DNA of 64,000 bases from Adiantum capillus-veneris (GCA_014529385.2 CM043966.1:44216537-44280536); one strand, 5' to 3'. Counted from the first letter of the stretch, positions 34,226 through 46,985 are shown. Numbers and translations: made by a program. The notes: generated by a model from the sequence alone, not told the origin.

Positions 34226-34379
<154 letters not shown>

Positions 34380-34463
34380 CACACCAGGGGAGGGTTGGAA
34401 TTTTTGAAGTCAACCCCCTTCGAAAGGACTTTGTATTAGTTGTTCTCTTTAATTGAAGAGCAT

Positions 34464-34481
34464 TGTTAGCCGCGGCTAACA
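34464..34481. repeat. 18-bp perfect palindrome
   Basis: TGTTAGCCGCGGCTAACA equals its reverse complement. It lies at the proposed left end of the W LTR. Confidence 0.92.
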
Positions 34482-35297
34482 CTTCATTGGTTGTGCACAA
34501 GAAAAGGATGTGCACCATAATATTTCCCATTTGTTTGTATAGGCCTTGGGCTCATTTGAGTTCCTAATTGTGTAAGCTATAGACTAAAGGGCTCAACTTC
34601 ATTCCATTGTTAAAAGGCTTGGAGTCCATGCATATAAAAGTAGCCTATGCTAAATGATAAGGCATTCTTGGGTGAGCTTTGCTCTTTATAGGGTTGATAG
34701 TCATGAGGTTCTTGGGCTTTCCATGCCCTTGAACTCTTGATTCTTATTAATCAATTACTCATTCTTTCTTGTTAATCCACTTAGCATTGATTATGTGTAT
34801 GTGAAGTTGTATTAGTGAATTCTAGATCTCTATCCCTTTCTAATTAATCTCTTCTAGCCACATCATTGGCCATGGTGTGTGAGGGTTGTGACTTCCTTCT
34901 CTTTCTCTCTCTACAAAGTGTGTAATTAGTGTTTGTGCATGCATAGTAGCATTGAGGTGTTGGAATGGAATATCCATTGTAATGTGAAGTAGGCGTGTTA
35001 ATTACATTTTTTGTGTATGTGTGTGATTGAGAGTTGTGAATAGGGTGATTAATGTAAAGGTTAGTTTCAATCGCATAATATTGCAAAGTGATTATTGAGT
35101 TGATTTGTGTGTTTGATTAGAGGAAGCTCCTTCCACAGATTCTCTCTATGATTGGCAGAAGGATCCCTTGAATCCTCTATTTCGATGCATTCCATGACGC
35201 TCATGCCTCCAAGCCCTAGCCGGGTTGCCGCTTCACGGATTGATAATTTTGTTGGTTGTGGATTATGATTAAGCCAATGCTACAATGATCCCCAACA
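34464..35297 (+). mobile_element. Putative 5' LTR of gypsy remnant W
   Basis: The right end CCCCAACA at 35297 is fixed by a tRNA-Asp-type primer site directly after it. The left end is proposed at TGTTAGCCGCGG because it gives TGTT...AACA ends. A TATAAAA box lies at 34633-34639. No matching 3' LTR was found in the window, so the left end is tentative. Confidence 0.45.
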
Positions 35298-35298
35298 C

Positions 35299-35317
35299 TG
35301 GGCGCCATTGCTGGGGA
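35299..35317 (+). other. tRNA-Asp-type primer binding site (W)
   Basis: TGGGCGCCATTGCTGGGGA resembles the plant gypsy tRNA-Asp primer site TGGCGCCGTTGCCGGGGA, with one extra G and two substitutions. Athila/Tat elements commonly use this primer. Confidence 0.7.
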
Positions 35318-35585
35318 TCAATAACCTAAGCTAGTGAGAAGAGGATGTTGAGAATAGAGTAATTTTCTTTCATTGGTTTCGAGTGTGTGTAACTCAAATT
35401 AGTATAATTTGATTATGAGTGTGCAAGAAATTGAAGTTAATTTTTGAGTTATGAATACCCCAAACCCCCAACTCCACCCCCAATTTCACTACATTTACAC
35501 TAACCATTACTAATTTAGCTTCATTTCCATGCTACTTTTCACTAAGTTTTTTTACTAGTTTCACTAACCTAATTGTTGGAGCAAT
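35318..35585 (+). other. Leader of remnant W; gag to RT absent
   Basis: AT-rich sequence without coding motifs. Integrase appears only about 300 bp after the primer site, so gag, protease, RT and RNase H have been deleted. Confidence 0.5.
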
Positions 35586-36008
35586 GTCATGAAGAGAGCC
35601 GACATCAAAGTAAGACCAAGTGCTGTTTTGAGTCCTAAGAGTAGGCTTTTGGTGGCCTTCTTAGTGTGGGATGTACACTATTGCTGCAAGACCTATCACA
35701 AGTGCCAGACCATGGGTGAAAGATGACTCATAGCTGAGTCGTAGAGGGCTATCATCGCTCAAAGTGCTTTTAAGAAGTGGGGTTTGGATGCCATCAATCC
35801 ACTCCCTAAGTCAACAAGTGGTAAGAAATATATTGTGGTAGCCATTGAGCACCTCACCATGTGGGTTGTGGTCAAGGCATTTAAGGAGGTAAATGTGCAT
35901 GTTGTGGCTCAGTTTTTCTTTGATTGCATTTGTTGCCATTTTGGAGTGCCATGGGTGCTCATTTCTAATAGAGCTCAAGGGTTTAGAAGTAAGCTAATGT
36001 GAGCATTG
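35586..36008 (+). pseudogene. Gypsy integrase, first part (W), interrupted by copia 2
   Basis: The frame reads GLDAINPLPKSTSGKKYIVVAIEHLTMW (core Asp in GLD), then VHVVAQFFFDCI and HFGVPWVLISNRAQGF. The second catalytic Asp of the SDRG motif is Asn here. The reading stops at 36008, where the copia 2 LTR begins, and resumes at 41195. Stops near 35725 and 35998 confirm decay. Confidence 0.8.
36004..36008 (+). other. Left target-site duplication of copia 2
   Basis: CATTG here pairs with TATTG at 41191-41195; four of five bases match. Confidence 0.7.
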
Positions 36009-36236
36009 TGTTACCATATACATGTGGTAGTGATGTGTGTGAACACACTAGGACCGCCGGGGCATTTTTTCCCTCTTTAGGAGGTTTTTTTCCCCGTGCA
36101 TTGTATATACGTCCATCACTCTAGGGCTATCTATCTTTTCCATTGCACACTAAGTACCACACTCTCTATTGTGTGCCTTGAGTTTCCTTCGTCTTCTCCA
36201 AGCCGTGTGTGTTTCTCTGCAACCCTAATTCCAACA
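36009..36236 (+). mobile_element. 5' LTR of copia 2
   Basis: A 228-bp LTR starting TGTTACCATATACATG and ending AATTCCAACA. It differs from its partner at 40963-41190 at about half a dozen positions (2-3% by eye). Confidence 0.95.
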
Positions 36237-36237
36237 A

Positions 36238-36253
36238 TTGGTATCAGAGCAGG
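36238..36253 (+). other. Primer binding site of copia 2
   Basis: TTGGTATCAGAGCAGG is the initiator-Met tRNA primer site, placed one base after the 5' LTR. Confidence 0.92.
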
Positions 36254-36598
36254 TCACGTCCTCCCGGGCTTAGTCGCCAGCTGCTCCAGCACACGCCTGC
36301 TCACTTTCTCCAATTTCAGTGAGCTTTGGCGAGCGTTCGCAGGTCGACAAATATTTTGGGTGGGCTCAAGGAGCTCGGTCTGCTCAGAATTTTGATTTGG
36401 GCTCATTTCAGCCTCCGTTTCCACTACAGGCAGTACTGCACAAGCTATTTCATCATTTTGTGCAGAATTTCTGTCAGTGCCGTTTTCTGCATAACAGGTG
36501 CCTTATAGTCTTCTACGGTTTGTGCTATATAGCACAAGTTGTTCCCACTCCGTTTCTCCTATTTTCGGGCAGTTTTCACATCGGGTGCAGCATTTACC

Positions 36599-39500
36599 AT
36601 GGCTGACAACAACAACACAGATGTGTTCAAAATGTTTGTTGTTGAGGACAGGTTGGATGGGGACAACTACCCTATGTGGGCTTATATGATGCAACATGTT
36701 CTTGTGTCAAAGGGTGTCTGGAACATTGTGCAGGGCATTGATGTACGTCTTGGTTCTGAGGATGTAGGCGATGTTGAGGATGTTGCAGGTCTTGCTGCAA
36801 GGATTGCAGTTGTTAGAGTTGTTTTGCCTACGGCAGAACAAGCTCGTTGGGATGTTAAGGATGCGCAGGCTCATGCATTGATTGCGTTGTCTGTGAAGCG
36901 CACCATTGTTCCTCACATCCGCTCAACAAAATTTGCAAAACAGGCTTGGGATATTTTAGCAGGTCTTTATGCAAGCCGCAATGAGGCTAAGATTGCTTTG
37001 CTGCGTAAGAGCTGGAGTCGAAGATTATGCATGAGGAAGATGATATGGACACTTTCCTTGCTAGTGTCAAGGATATCAATGAGCAGCTTATTTCTGCAGG
37101 TGAAGTCATTTCAGACAGTTCCCTTGTGCAGACTGTTCTTGATGCCTTACCAGATTCCTATCAGACTTTTGCTAGTACTTGGAGACTGATGACCCAAGGA
37201 AATCCTGAAGTTGTCAAGTTTGATGCATTATGCACATTGCTGTTGCAAGAGTCACTTTCCAGAAAAAACAGGACTAGGCAGCGTGCAATTGAACAGGCTT
37301 TTATTGCTTCTCAAAGAAAGGGTGGTAACAGCAATGCAGCCACTTCTTATGGTTCTGCTGCGAGTGGCAAAAATTATGTTCCTAATGCTTCTGCTGGCAG
37401 TACTTCATCTGGAAATTCTGGTGATAAGGGCAAAAAGAAGATACGTTGCCATTATTGTAAAGCCAATGATCACTTGATCAAGTCGTGTCCTAAGTTGAAG
37501 GCCAAAGAGGCTAAGAAGAAAGAGGGTGGTTCCACTGCAAATGCTGGTTCCACTACAAATGCAGCCATTGTTGAGTCTTCTGTGAAAGGAGACTGTGTTG
37601 CTGATGTTGATGCAGAATGGGCTTTTAGCGCAGAGTGCACTTACAATCCTGCTGTCCATGATGCATGCTTGTCAGTCGTTGCTGCAGATTCACACGTGTG
37701 GTATTTCGACAGTGGTGCTACAAAGCACATTACCTCACATCGTGAATTGTTTACCTCTCTTGAGTCTGTCCCTCATGGGAATTCAGTCACTTGTGCCAAC
37801 AACGCCTCTTATCCAGTTCAGGGAGTTGGAAAGATTGTGCTCACTGCTGCTAATGGTAGTTCCTTCACACTTGTTGATGCACTTTATGTACCTCGGATCA
37901 AGAAGAATCTCTTATCTGTATCTGCACTTGCTAGACTTGGACTTGTAGTCAAATTTGTGGATGACAGATGTACAGTTCATGATCTCAGTTTTGGTGATGA
38001 AATTGTTGCATCTGGGCTTCTGTGCCGTGGGCTGTATAAGCTCACTTTGTATGACAAGTGTGGACAAAATTTTGCAAATGCTGTTGCAGATTCAAGGGAT
38101 ATTTCAGATGCAAAACTTTGGCATGCACGTTTTGGTCATCTGAATTTTGCCAGTTTGCTGTGTTTGCAGAAGTCTGATATGGTTGCTTCTTTGCCACCTC
38201 TTGAAGCACCTGTCAAACATGTTTGTGAAGGCTATATTTTGGGTAAGATGCAGCGTTCTAAATTTCCAAAGGATGGTTCAGTTCGGGCCACATGCACGTT
38301 GCAGCTTGTGCATAGTGATGTTTGTGGGCCCATGCAAACTCCGTCCTTGGGCAATCACCTGTACTTCGTGACTTTCATTGATGATTACTCCAGGCATGCA
38401 TGGGTATTTCCGCTTAAAGCGAAGTCCGAAGTCTTTATGTGCTTCAAACAATTTCTGGCTATGGCAGAAAATGTCTCGAAATGTACTATGGGCACCCTTC
38501 GTTCAGATCGAGGGGGGGAGTATATGTCTCATGAATTTAATGCATTTCTGGCTAGTCATGGGATAAAACACCAATGTACAGTGCCTTATACACCTTAGCA
38601 AAATGGTGTTGCTGAGAGGAAAAACAGGTCACTGACGGAAATGGCACGATGTATGGTCAAAAGTCAAGCTTTACCGCATTCTTTTTGGCTTGAGGCCATC
38701 ATGTGTGCCACTTATGTAGTTAACAAGTGTCCTACGAAAGCTTTGCAGTCTATTACTCCATATGAAGCATGTCATGATAGAAAACCTTCTATTGAGCACA
38801 TGCGTGTTTTTGGCTGTTTGGCATATGCTTTGGTGCCACAAGTGCAGCGCAGAAAATTGGATGATAAGGCTGTCAAATGTATTTTTGTTGGTTATAGTGC
38901 TGAAAGCAAAGGTTACAGGTTGTATCATCCGCAAACAAAACGTATTCTGGTTTCTCAGGATGTAGTGTTTGTGGAAGATTCTGTTCAACCCTTGCTGTCA
39001 TGTACTAGAGACAATAGTGTAAGCTCACAAGATATTTATGACACTTTGTTGCCTCTTTTCAGTGGTGGAAATACGAATGTAAGTTCCAATGAGGCAAATG
39101 TACAGCCTATGGGGGTTTCTGAAAATGTTACAGATCAGCCTATTACTGATGCAGATGTACATGATGTACTTGATGAGGAAAGGGATGAAAATGAGCAGGC
39201 TAGAGGTATGCCAAAATGGCTGGTGCACACTTTGCGTGACAGTAAATTGGATTCACCGTTGTCTAGTCGTACTCGTTCAGGCTCTCGACATGCATCTTAT
39301 GCATCAGATTGTTATGCTTTGGCTGTGTCTAGTTTACATGATGTTGAGGAGCCTCTGTCTTTTGATGAAGCACAGAATTCAGAAAGTTGGATGGCTGCCA
39401 TGCAATCAGAATATGATGCACTTATAGAAAATGACACATGGACTTTATGTGATTTGCCTCCTGGCAAAAAGGCCATTGGTACAAAGTGGGTTTACAAGTT

Positions 39501-40887
39501 GAAACGCAAACCGGATGGTGAGATCGATCGCCATAAGGCTCGACTTGTTGCAAAGGGTTATGCACAGCAAAAAGGCATAGATTATGAAGAGACTTTTGCT
39601 CCCACTTGTCGTATGACTACTGTGCATTTTCTATGTGCATTGGCAGCTCATTTTGGTTGGGATGGACATCAATCAGACATTGTTACTGCTTTCTTGAATG
39701 GTGACATATTTGAAGAAGTTTATGTAACGCAGCCTCGCGGTTTTGTCATAAAAGGACAAGAGGACAAAGTGTGCAAATGTAACAAGGCTTTGTATGGGTT
39801 GAAGCAATCTCCTCGTGCTTGGTATGAGAAAGCTGACACTCATTTGGTCAAACAAGGCTTTCGTAACAGTCCAACAGAAAGCACATTGTATGTAAAGCGT
39901 GAGGGTGATGTACTTCTCATTGTGGTTCTTTATGTCGATGATTTGCTGATCACTGGACCAAATGAGAGACATATTGCTGAATTTAAGGCTGATTTGAATT
40001 CTACTTTCAAGATGAAAGATTTGGGGCTGTTGCATCATTACTTGGGTATACAGTTTAAGCAGTGTGATGGTGGTATTGCCTTGTGTCAGAAAAGTTACAT
40101 AGAGACATTGCTATGTAAGTTTGGACTTGAGGATTGCAAACCAATTGCCACTCCCATGGAAACAGGTTTGAAGTTGAGTCTACATGATGCTGGTGATCCT
40201 GCTGATGTCACTCTTTACCAAACTGCTGTTGGCTGCCTCATTTATGTATGCAACACGAGGCCGGATATTCAGTTTGCAGTCTCACAGGTCAGCAGATTTA
40301 TGCATAGCCCAGGGTCTAAGCATTGGCAGGCTGTCAAGAGAATTTTCCGCTACCTTAGTGGCACTTTACATCTTGGCTTGTTTTATCCCAAGGGGGGATC
40401 ATTGCCGCCAGACTTACATGCTTTTTCCGACTCAGATTGGGCTGGTTGTTTTGACACGTGAGTGTCCACAAATGGTTTTTGTTTCATGCTTGGCAGTTCA
40501 TGTATATCATGGTTGAGCAAGAAGCAACCTACTGTGGCCACTTTGAGTTGTGAGGCTGAGTACAGGGCAGTCTTCACAGCTACGGTTGAGTGTGTATGGC
40601 TCAGACGCCTTATGGATGATTTGGGTGTTGAACAGGACACTGCCAACACTATCTACACTGACAGTCAGAGCGCATTGGTAGTTGCAAGGAACCCAGTTTT
40701 TCATGCTCGCACAAAGCACATTGAGGTGCATTACCACTATGTCAGGGAGAGGCTCTCAGCAAGAGAGATCAGCTTGGCTTATGTGCCAACACAGGACAAC
40801 CTTGCAGATCTTTTCACAAAGGCATTGTCTCGTGAGAAGCTTGAAGCTTTCCGCAAAGCTTTGGGCTTACTCCCCTTTGTGGACTGA
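36599..40887 (+). pseudogene. Ty1/copia gag-pol polyprotein with three disabling lesions (copia 2)
   Basis: A polyprotein of about 1430 codons supplies Gag, protease, integrase and RT/RNase H. It starts at ATG 36599. Landmarks in order: Gag with DGDNYPMWAYMMQ, zinc knuckle CHYCKANDHLIKSC (37447), protease WYFDSGATKHI (about 37700), integrase H2C2 (HARFGH...CEGY), core [14 protein letters not shown] and NGVAERKN, RT with YGLKQSPRAWYEK and YVDDLLITG (about 39934), RNase H with SDSDWAG and TDSQSA, ending at TGA 40887. Lesions: a 1-bp deletion near 37008, CAG to TAG at 38596, and CGA to TGA at 40459. The last Cys of the integrase zinc finger is Tyr. Confidence 0.96.
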
Positions 40888-40948
40888 TCCTGTCCTCAGG
40901 GCATGGCACTTCCCTTTACTCATGTGCCAGCTCTCGTTCACCACATCT

Positions 40949-40962
40949 CTCCAGGGGGGATT
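40949..40962 (+). other. Polypurine tract of copia 2
   Basis: CTCCAGGGGGGATT lies directly before the 3' LTR. Confidence 0.9.
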
Positions 40963-41190
40963 TGTTACCATATACATGTGGTAGTGATGTGTGTGAACAC
41001 ACTAGGACCGCCGGGGCATTTTTTCCCTCTTTAGGAGGTTTTTCCCCCCGTGCATTGTATATACGCCCATCACTCTAGGGCTATCTATCTTTTCCATTGC
41101 ACACTAAGTAACACACTCTCTATTGTGTGCCTTGAGCTTCCTTCGTCTTCTCCAAGCTGTGTGTGTTTCTCTGCAACCCTAATTCCAACT
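40963..41190 (+). mobile_element. 3' LTR of copia 2
   Basis: Starts TGTTACCATATACATG and ends AATTCCAACT; the final base is T where the 5' LTR has A. Confidence 0.94.
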
Positions 41191-41194
41191 TATT

Positions 41195-41830
41195 GGTCAT
41201 GAAGTTGGGCATTCAACATTGATTTTCTTCACCCTATCATCCCCAGTGCAATGGTCTAGTAGAGAGTGCCAATGGACAGACCATCAAGTTGCTGACAAAG
41301 TATGTGTATAAGCAAGGGATAGAGTGGGAAACTAACCTTGAGAAGTGTTTGTGGGCGTACAAGACATCTGATAAGGTGGTTATAAATTTCACTCCATTTG
41401 AGGTGGTTTATGGTAAGGAGGCAATGCTACTAGTGTGTGAAACATTAGAAGCTTTGAAGGGTATTTGATGAGTCAATGCCACTCGATAGGGGGTTTTACA
41501 AGATATGATTGTTAGTCTTAAAGCCTTGCAGATGGATAGAGAGGCAGCAATGGATTACTATGTGAAACAGTGGGAGAAGTGGGTTGCAAAGTTCGATCAA
41601 GACCTACCAGACAAGGAGATACAAGAAGGAGACCTGGTGATGAAGTATGAGATCTAATTGGATTTAAAAAATTAGAATAAGTTTAAGAAGAAGTGGACGG
41701 GTTCGTACAAGGTGCATAAGAATGGGACCTACCAGTTGATGTAAGCAAATGGTAAGCTTCTTAGGCACATGGTGAATGGTATATGACTCAATCTGTACTT
41801 TGGTAGGATCTTAGTGCCTGATGTGCATCA
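41195..41830 (+). pseudogene. Gypsy integrase, second part (W)
   Basis: After the copia 2 target duplication the integrase core resumes with SPYHPQCNGLVESANGQTIKLL (catalytic Glu in VES), then LEKCLWAYKT, FTPFEVVYGKEAM and, with shifts, the tail KKKWTGSYKVHKNGTYQLM. It completes the core begun at 35586. Frameshifts and stops near 41465 and 41655 make it inactive. Confidence 0.8.
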
Positions 41831-44116
41831 GATTGTAGCCAAGGGGGGTGGGAAACCCACCTGAGAGAGATGATGTGTGGTGGGGATGAAGCTTTGTACA
41901 TACCTTGTACATTCAGTTGTGGTTTCTAATGTGCTTGGTGGTGAGTTGAGTGGTGTAATTTTTAAGTTTAGTAAGCATGTTTTTGGTTGAACATGAATGT
42001 TCAACAAAGGGGTTGGGCAATGATGGTGCAACCAAAGTTGGTCGATGCTGGGAAGTGGATAGTGCAGTGCTATGGGTGCCTACAAGGGTGTGATAGAGTG
42101 CTCGAGCAGGTATGAAGGCCATGGGCAAGCAAGGGGTTGCTGAAGTGTATGTCTAAGGTGGTTTTTTTGGCCAAAAGGGATCCATGATGGGCCAATCAAA
42201 TCAGAAAATCAAGGTGTCCAAGATGTTAGAATTGTGCCTTGGGGTGTAGTGTTCAAAGTGCTCTACGGGCCGGTCCAGGCAGCTCCTCAAACGAAGCTAC
42301 AATGTGAAAGATTTCACATACCAAAGTTGGAATAAGCAAGTGAAAACTCATGGTCAAAGCTAATTTCAATGGATAGATGTGAAGTGCTCAAGTTGTGGTG
42401 CATGTCAGTCTTCTCATATCATTGGGGTGGGCAAGTTATGGTCAGTTGAATATTTGACGGGGGCCACTTGTGTGGCACTTTGATCGCCTTGATAGGCATG
42501 CCATCTATAGTTCTTTCAGCTTTGCCATAGTTTTTGAAGGTGGCATGCAACATGTGAAGTCAGTCAGATTTGACGGCTCGTCAATCAAAGTCACCAACGC
42601 CAAGATACGGCTCGTCAAAGTTGGATGCAGATGCTAGAGGTTCAGTGCCAGACAATTTTCCTCATTTTTGGGGCACTCGGTTCAAGGCCAGGAAAGGGTC
42701 AACGTACGGTGTGACTCTCAAAACTCATAGTCTAGAAGTAGGGTTTTCAGCTATACTTTGCGGGTCGGATACCATGCCTATGGGCAGGGAATATCAGAGC
42801 TCTAAACGGTGTGTGCTTGTCAAACCCATGAGTGTTTTTTCATGAGTCCAAGCATTGTGATGGAATTCTAAGCATTGGAAGAGCTCTTTTGAGGCAAGGT
42901 CAACCTAGTGTTTCCTAGTCTTGTGTCATTTTCCCTTCCCCCTTCTCTTTCTCTTGCTCTTGTGGTATCCTGTACTCTTGGAAATGTGGATGTGTGTGCC
43001 TTCTTGAACCGGCGGTGTTTTGTGTAAGAGAGTGAGAAGGAGCGGTCGTGTGTGTGTCTATGTTGAGACAGACTATGCCAATGGGTGTGTGTAGGCTGTG
43101 GTCTTGCCGGGTGTGTGAGTGTTTAGAAGAATGCAGACGGTGGTTTGCTAGTGCAAATTATATCTTTTAAAGGTTTTTTTTGATAGGCCTTGTGTTGTGT
43201 GCTGGATGTGTTCCCCATTCCCCCTCTCTGATGTATCTTTGCTATGAACACGCCTCACATCAAGCTCATCGCTCAATTTGGCTCTAGGATGTATATTAGC
43301 TTCAATCTACAACTTGTCACAATCTGCATCTCCATCAGGCATCTCATCATTAATTATTAAGCGACCCATTATAAAGATTATTTTTTGATTTAACTCGCTA
43401 TCATCACTCTATTTGAGATTAATCATTCAACCCCCTTCCCATGGGCCCATTGCCCCTTGGTTCTTTTTGGGCCCCTTTCTCACTAGGGTTGTCTCCCACC
43501 GTCCTTGCCACACTAAGGCCCATATCTTGTGCATTTAAACTTGAGAAGCATTTGCACCTAGAGCTCACCACCCACACCTCAAGGGGGCATCTTGCAACAG
43601 TTGAGCAAAAATTACTTCAAGTGGATTTTCAAAGGGCCTTTGAGCATCAAAGGGATATGAGAGTTTCAAGCTTCAAGATTCACTACATGCACATAAACCC
43701 AAGTATTCTACTTGAGATAATCATTTGATCACAAGATTACCCAAGGGGCTACACAAGCATATCACTACTCCTTGCATAAAACACTTGCATTCACATTTGC
43801 ACTAGATCAAAGCATTACTTGGCTACATGAAGATGACCAAACTTGTACAAGGATCAAGCACTACCCAACATTGGGTAAGACCATCCTCACTTGCACACAT
43901 ATTTGCACATAATTTTGGCACACATTCCATGCCACCATTGGCATCTACTTTGAACATCATGATGACACATTTGGAGGGAAAGAGAACTCAAAACATTGAC
44001 AAACATGATGATGACAATTTGCAACCGACATTGGCAACAAAGCACAACATAAAGCACTTTGAGGATTTGCAAAGACATTTGATCTCTGACATCAAAGGAA
44101 GATGCATTTGTATTTG
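41831..44116. other. No gene seen; 3' end of W not resolved
   Basis: A purine tract (AAGGGGGGTGGGAAA, about 41841) follows the integrase tail, but no sequence matching the proposed W LTR follows. The open frames at 42570-42845 and 43441-43728 have no domain and no partner elsewhere, and I do not call them genes. Confidence 0.45.
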
Positions 44117-44305
44117 ACCTACCACCTAGTTGCTTACCAATTTCTAGGGGAGGTATATTTGGCATATTCCCTTCTGTTAAATTCTCAAGGGACATTCATT
44201 TTGATCCTACACCTAGTTGACAATACTCTGGGGAGGATGTTTTGACTTTGGTCCTACACCTTGCCGTCAAGTTCTCTAGGGGAGGATACCTTTGTACTTT
44301 TGGGT
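44117..44305. repeat. Three diverged tandem copies of a roughly 60-bp unit
   Basis: Units contain CCTACACCTAGTTG...TCTAGGGGAGGATAC with variants near 44117, 44200 and 44250. Spacing is uneven. Confidence 0.55.
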
Positions 44306-44331
44306 GCCACTATGACACACACAAGGAGGCT

Positions 44332-44675
44332 TGTTGGGGTGTGTGACACATCTGCACCATCACAATTGAGAACCCTCTCTAGTTTGGAAGACATACACTC
44401 TGACATCATTGCTTACATCATTGGAAGCTCTCTACCAACTCTATAAAAGAAGCCTAAGCTACACACTTTGTATCCTCTCATTAGCCATTATTTGCACCTA
44501 CTTTGTATACACCATTTGCATGTAGTATTTGCTATCAATCTAATCATGATTTTCTACTTTCATTATTCTCAATCTCTCTCTAATCTCTTTGTAGCTAACA
44601 CACTATTTGTACCATGAATGGCTCATTAGTGTTTCTACCATAATGCCATTCCCTTTCAAATAGCACTAAAAAGAA
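44332..44675 (+). promoter_or_regulatory. LTR-like segment with TATA box
   Basis: TGTTGGGGTGTGTGACAC follows a short purine run. A TATAAAA box lies at 44442-44448. This could be a U3-R piece of an LTR, but no partner or primer site is visible. Confidence 0.35.
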
Positions 44676-44679
44676 CTAG

Positions 44680-46510
44680 ACCACTATGGAATAAGAAGAA
44701 TTGGAAATAATATGTATTTTTTTTGGCAATACTTACTGATAAATCAATTCACATTTTTTGTGGATCATTAAGCTTTGCTTTATTTAATGAACAAAATTTG
44801 CAACACAAGACATACTATTTGATGGATTATCATCTTGCTTGAGTCTGATTTCATAGTGGTAGTTAAGAAAGGTAAGACCTACCAAAGTGCTTACCACCTT
44901 TCACAAATGATGCATAGAGAAGCACCGTTTGGAGTGGATGATGATCTACTTGATTCATATCTTTTCAATTATAGGATGGTGCCTAGATGGAGTGAAGAAA
45001 TTATTCCTCTTCTTATCGTAGGAAGATTCCACATAGAGCAACAACCACAAATAGTCGAGTAATCAAAATCTCTCATGTTGCTGGCTATCTGTCTCTACAA
45101 ACAGGAATCAGACCAAATAATGCATTATTCATTGAACCTGAAGAAAGACCTATCGATCTTGCTCAAGTGCTTATTCATAATACTAGTCTTCACAATGGAA
45201 AAGTGCAAAATTATCAATGACTTATGAGATTGGGTGTGTATTGGCCGAATATGAGAAGGATAGTTCATGAACATATGTTCCAAAATTATGGTGGCTCTCA
45301 GGTGGAGCAACTACATTGTAGAATACCTAACAACTAAAATCTTCCCAGAGGGATTGAGCAAAGCAATGATCAAATTATCAATCAAAACAAAAGACCGAGA
45401 CTATAGTTGATTTCCAATCATCTCTATAAAAGAGGTAAAGATGGCCAGTTATGAATATGTGCAATGGAAACTTAGCATATACTAATACTTGAGCAAGCAC
45501 ATGCAAATCAAGTAGAAGGTCAATTTTTGCTGAGACAAAATAGCCAAAGCAATTATGGTTGCTGGTATTTGGTGGCCTATGTTGTCTATAAATGCAAGAG
45601 CTTATGTTAAACGATGTAATGGGTGTCAATGCACCAAATGATTACAAAACTAGATGAAATTCCTTTATGACCAATGATGGGGGCAAGAGATTTTGCCAAA
45701 TGAGGAATCAACTTTGTGGATCCCATAGCTCATTCCACCTCTAGAACACATGCGGAATATATCATAGTTGCTATTGACTACCTTACCAAGTAGGTTGAAG
45801 CTAAGGCAACACAAAATAATGATCCAAAATTGATTGCACAGTTCCTATATGAGAAGATCTTTATGAGGTATGGATTAACAATAGAGATAACAATTGACCA
45901 AAGAATACATTTTTAAAGCAAAATAATTGAACATCTATTGGATGAATTCATGGTAGCTCATAAAAAATTAGCACCAACCCATCCACAAGCAAACGGATGG
46001 GTTGAGAGCACAAACAAGATCTTTTGTGTAGTACTACCAAGATTATAAGCAAAATTTAGATCAAATTGGGACCAAAAGATACATTCAGCTTTATGGGCTT
46101 ATCAAGTTGCATTCAATATGAAAAACACCATTCAAGATGGCAATTGGACAATGCAATATTGCCTTTGGAATTTTCAATTCCTACTCTATGAGTAGCTAGA
46201 CATTTAGAATGGATAGGGCATGAACTCTTGAAGAGGATTCATCAACTTGAGCAGCTTGATGAAACATGTCTTAGAGCTATAGCATGTATATATGCTTAAA
46301 AGTGATGCATGAAGGAATTCCATGATCAACATGTGAAAAGCAAGTAGTTTCCAATATGTGATTATATTTTGGCATACACCTGAAATAACATTCTAAACAT
46401 TTGAAAAAGAAAGGAAATGGACCCTTTGTGACTCATTTCATACCACTGAGTGGTGCCATAAAATTATTACATTAGAGGGAGAAGAGATGCCTGATTAGAT
46501 TAGTGGATAT
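44680..46510 (+). pseudogene. Ty3/gypsy RNase H end and integrase (element G2, relative of G1)
   Basis: Readable pieces parallel G1 in order: an RNase H end, HREAPFGVDDDLLDS, a first H2C2-like module (HNTSLHNGKVQN), a second module now frameshifted, PMMGARDFAKWGINFV, YIIVAIDYLTK, a degraded second Asp motif (ITIDQRIHF), HPQANGWVESTNK, FHDQHVKSK and GPFVTHF to GEEMPD. Stops and indels are frequent. Unlike G1 there is no insertion at FHDQHV. Confidence 0.82.
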
Positions 46511-46699
46511 AGACGTAAGAAGTACCACATTTTCCTTACAATTAAAATTTTTGAACAAACACATGCTATGAAAGCACAAAAGACAAAACAACAACAAAAA
46601 GTTTAAGAATCTCAAGAAGTGCTAAAACTCCATATTTTTAAGAGGAAAAATTGTCTTCAAACCATAGAAACACGAACAACCAAAGAAAACCTTGTCATC

Positions 46700-46985
46700 G
46701 CTACCACCGATCACTGCAGTTCAAGCCACGCAAGAGTGGCTAGGAGGAAGAGATGCTAGAATCAGTGTACATTTTTTGGATGGATCTTCAGAAGTGGAGA
46801 TAGGAGCTAGAGAAAATATCATAAAGTACTCCAATCATTAACAAATGGCTACTAGACCTTTAGATTATCAACAAGTGAAGCTCAAAGTAGCTAGAAAAGG
46901 GGTGATAGTTAGCTTAGGATGTGCTAATATCAACATTAAGTTGATAGCTGATGCATGGTTTTTAGGACCCCTTCTGAAGATGCAA
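46700..46985 (+). pseudogene. Protease-like domain downstream of integrase (G2)
   Basis: The frame reads EWLGGRDARISVHFLDGSSEVEIGARENI, then VKLKVARKGVIVSLGCANINIKL. It aligns with the G1 segment at 3440-3700 (ATWLGEMDLRIKLQLVDGTTERALVDTGAR, LKVANKGTMDSLGHINL). The DTG active site has decayed to a form without Asp-Thr. It lies after the integrase tail as in G1, so the order belongs to the family. Confidence 0.62.

Noticed and set aside
42570-43728. Open frames of 91 and 95 codons
   Set aside because: No domain, no homologous copy in the window and no gene-like context.
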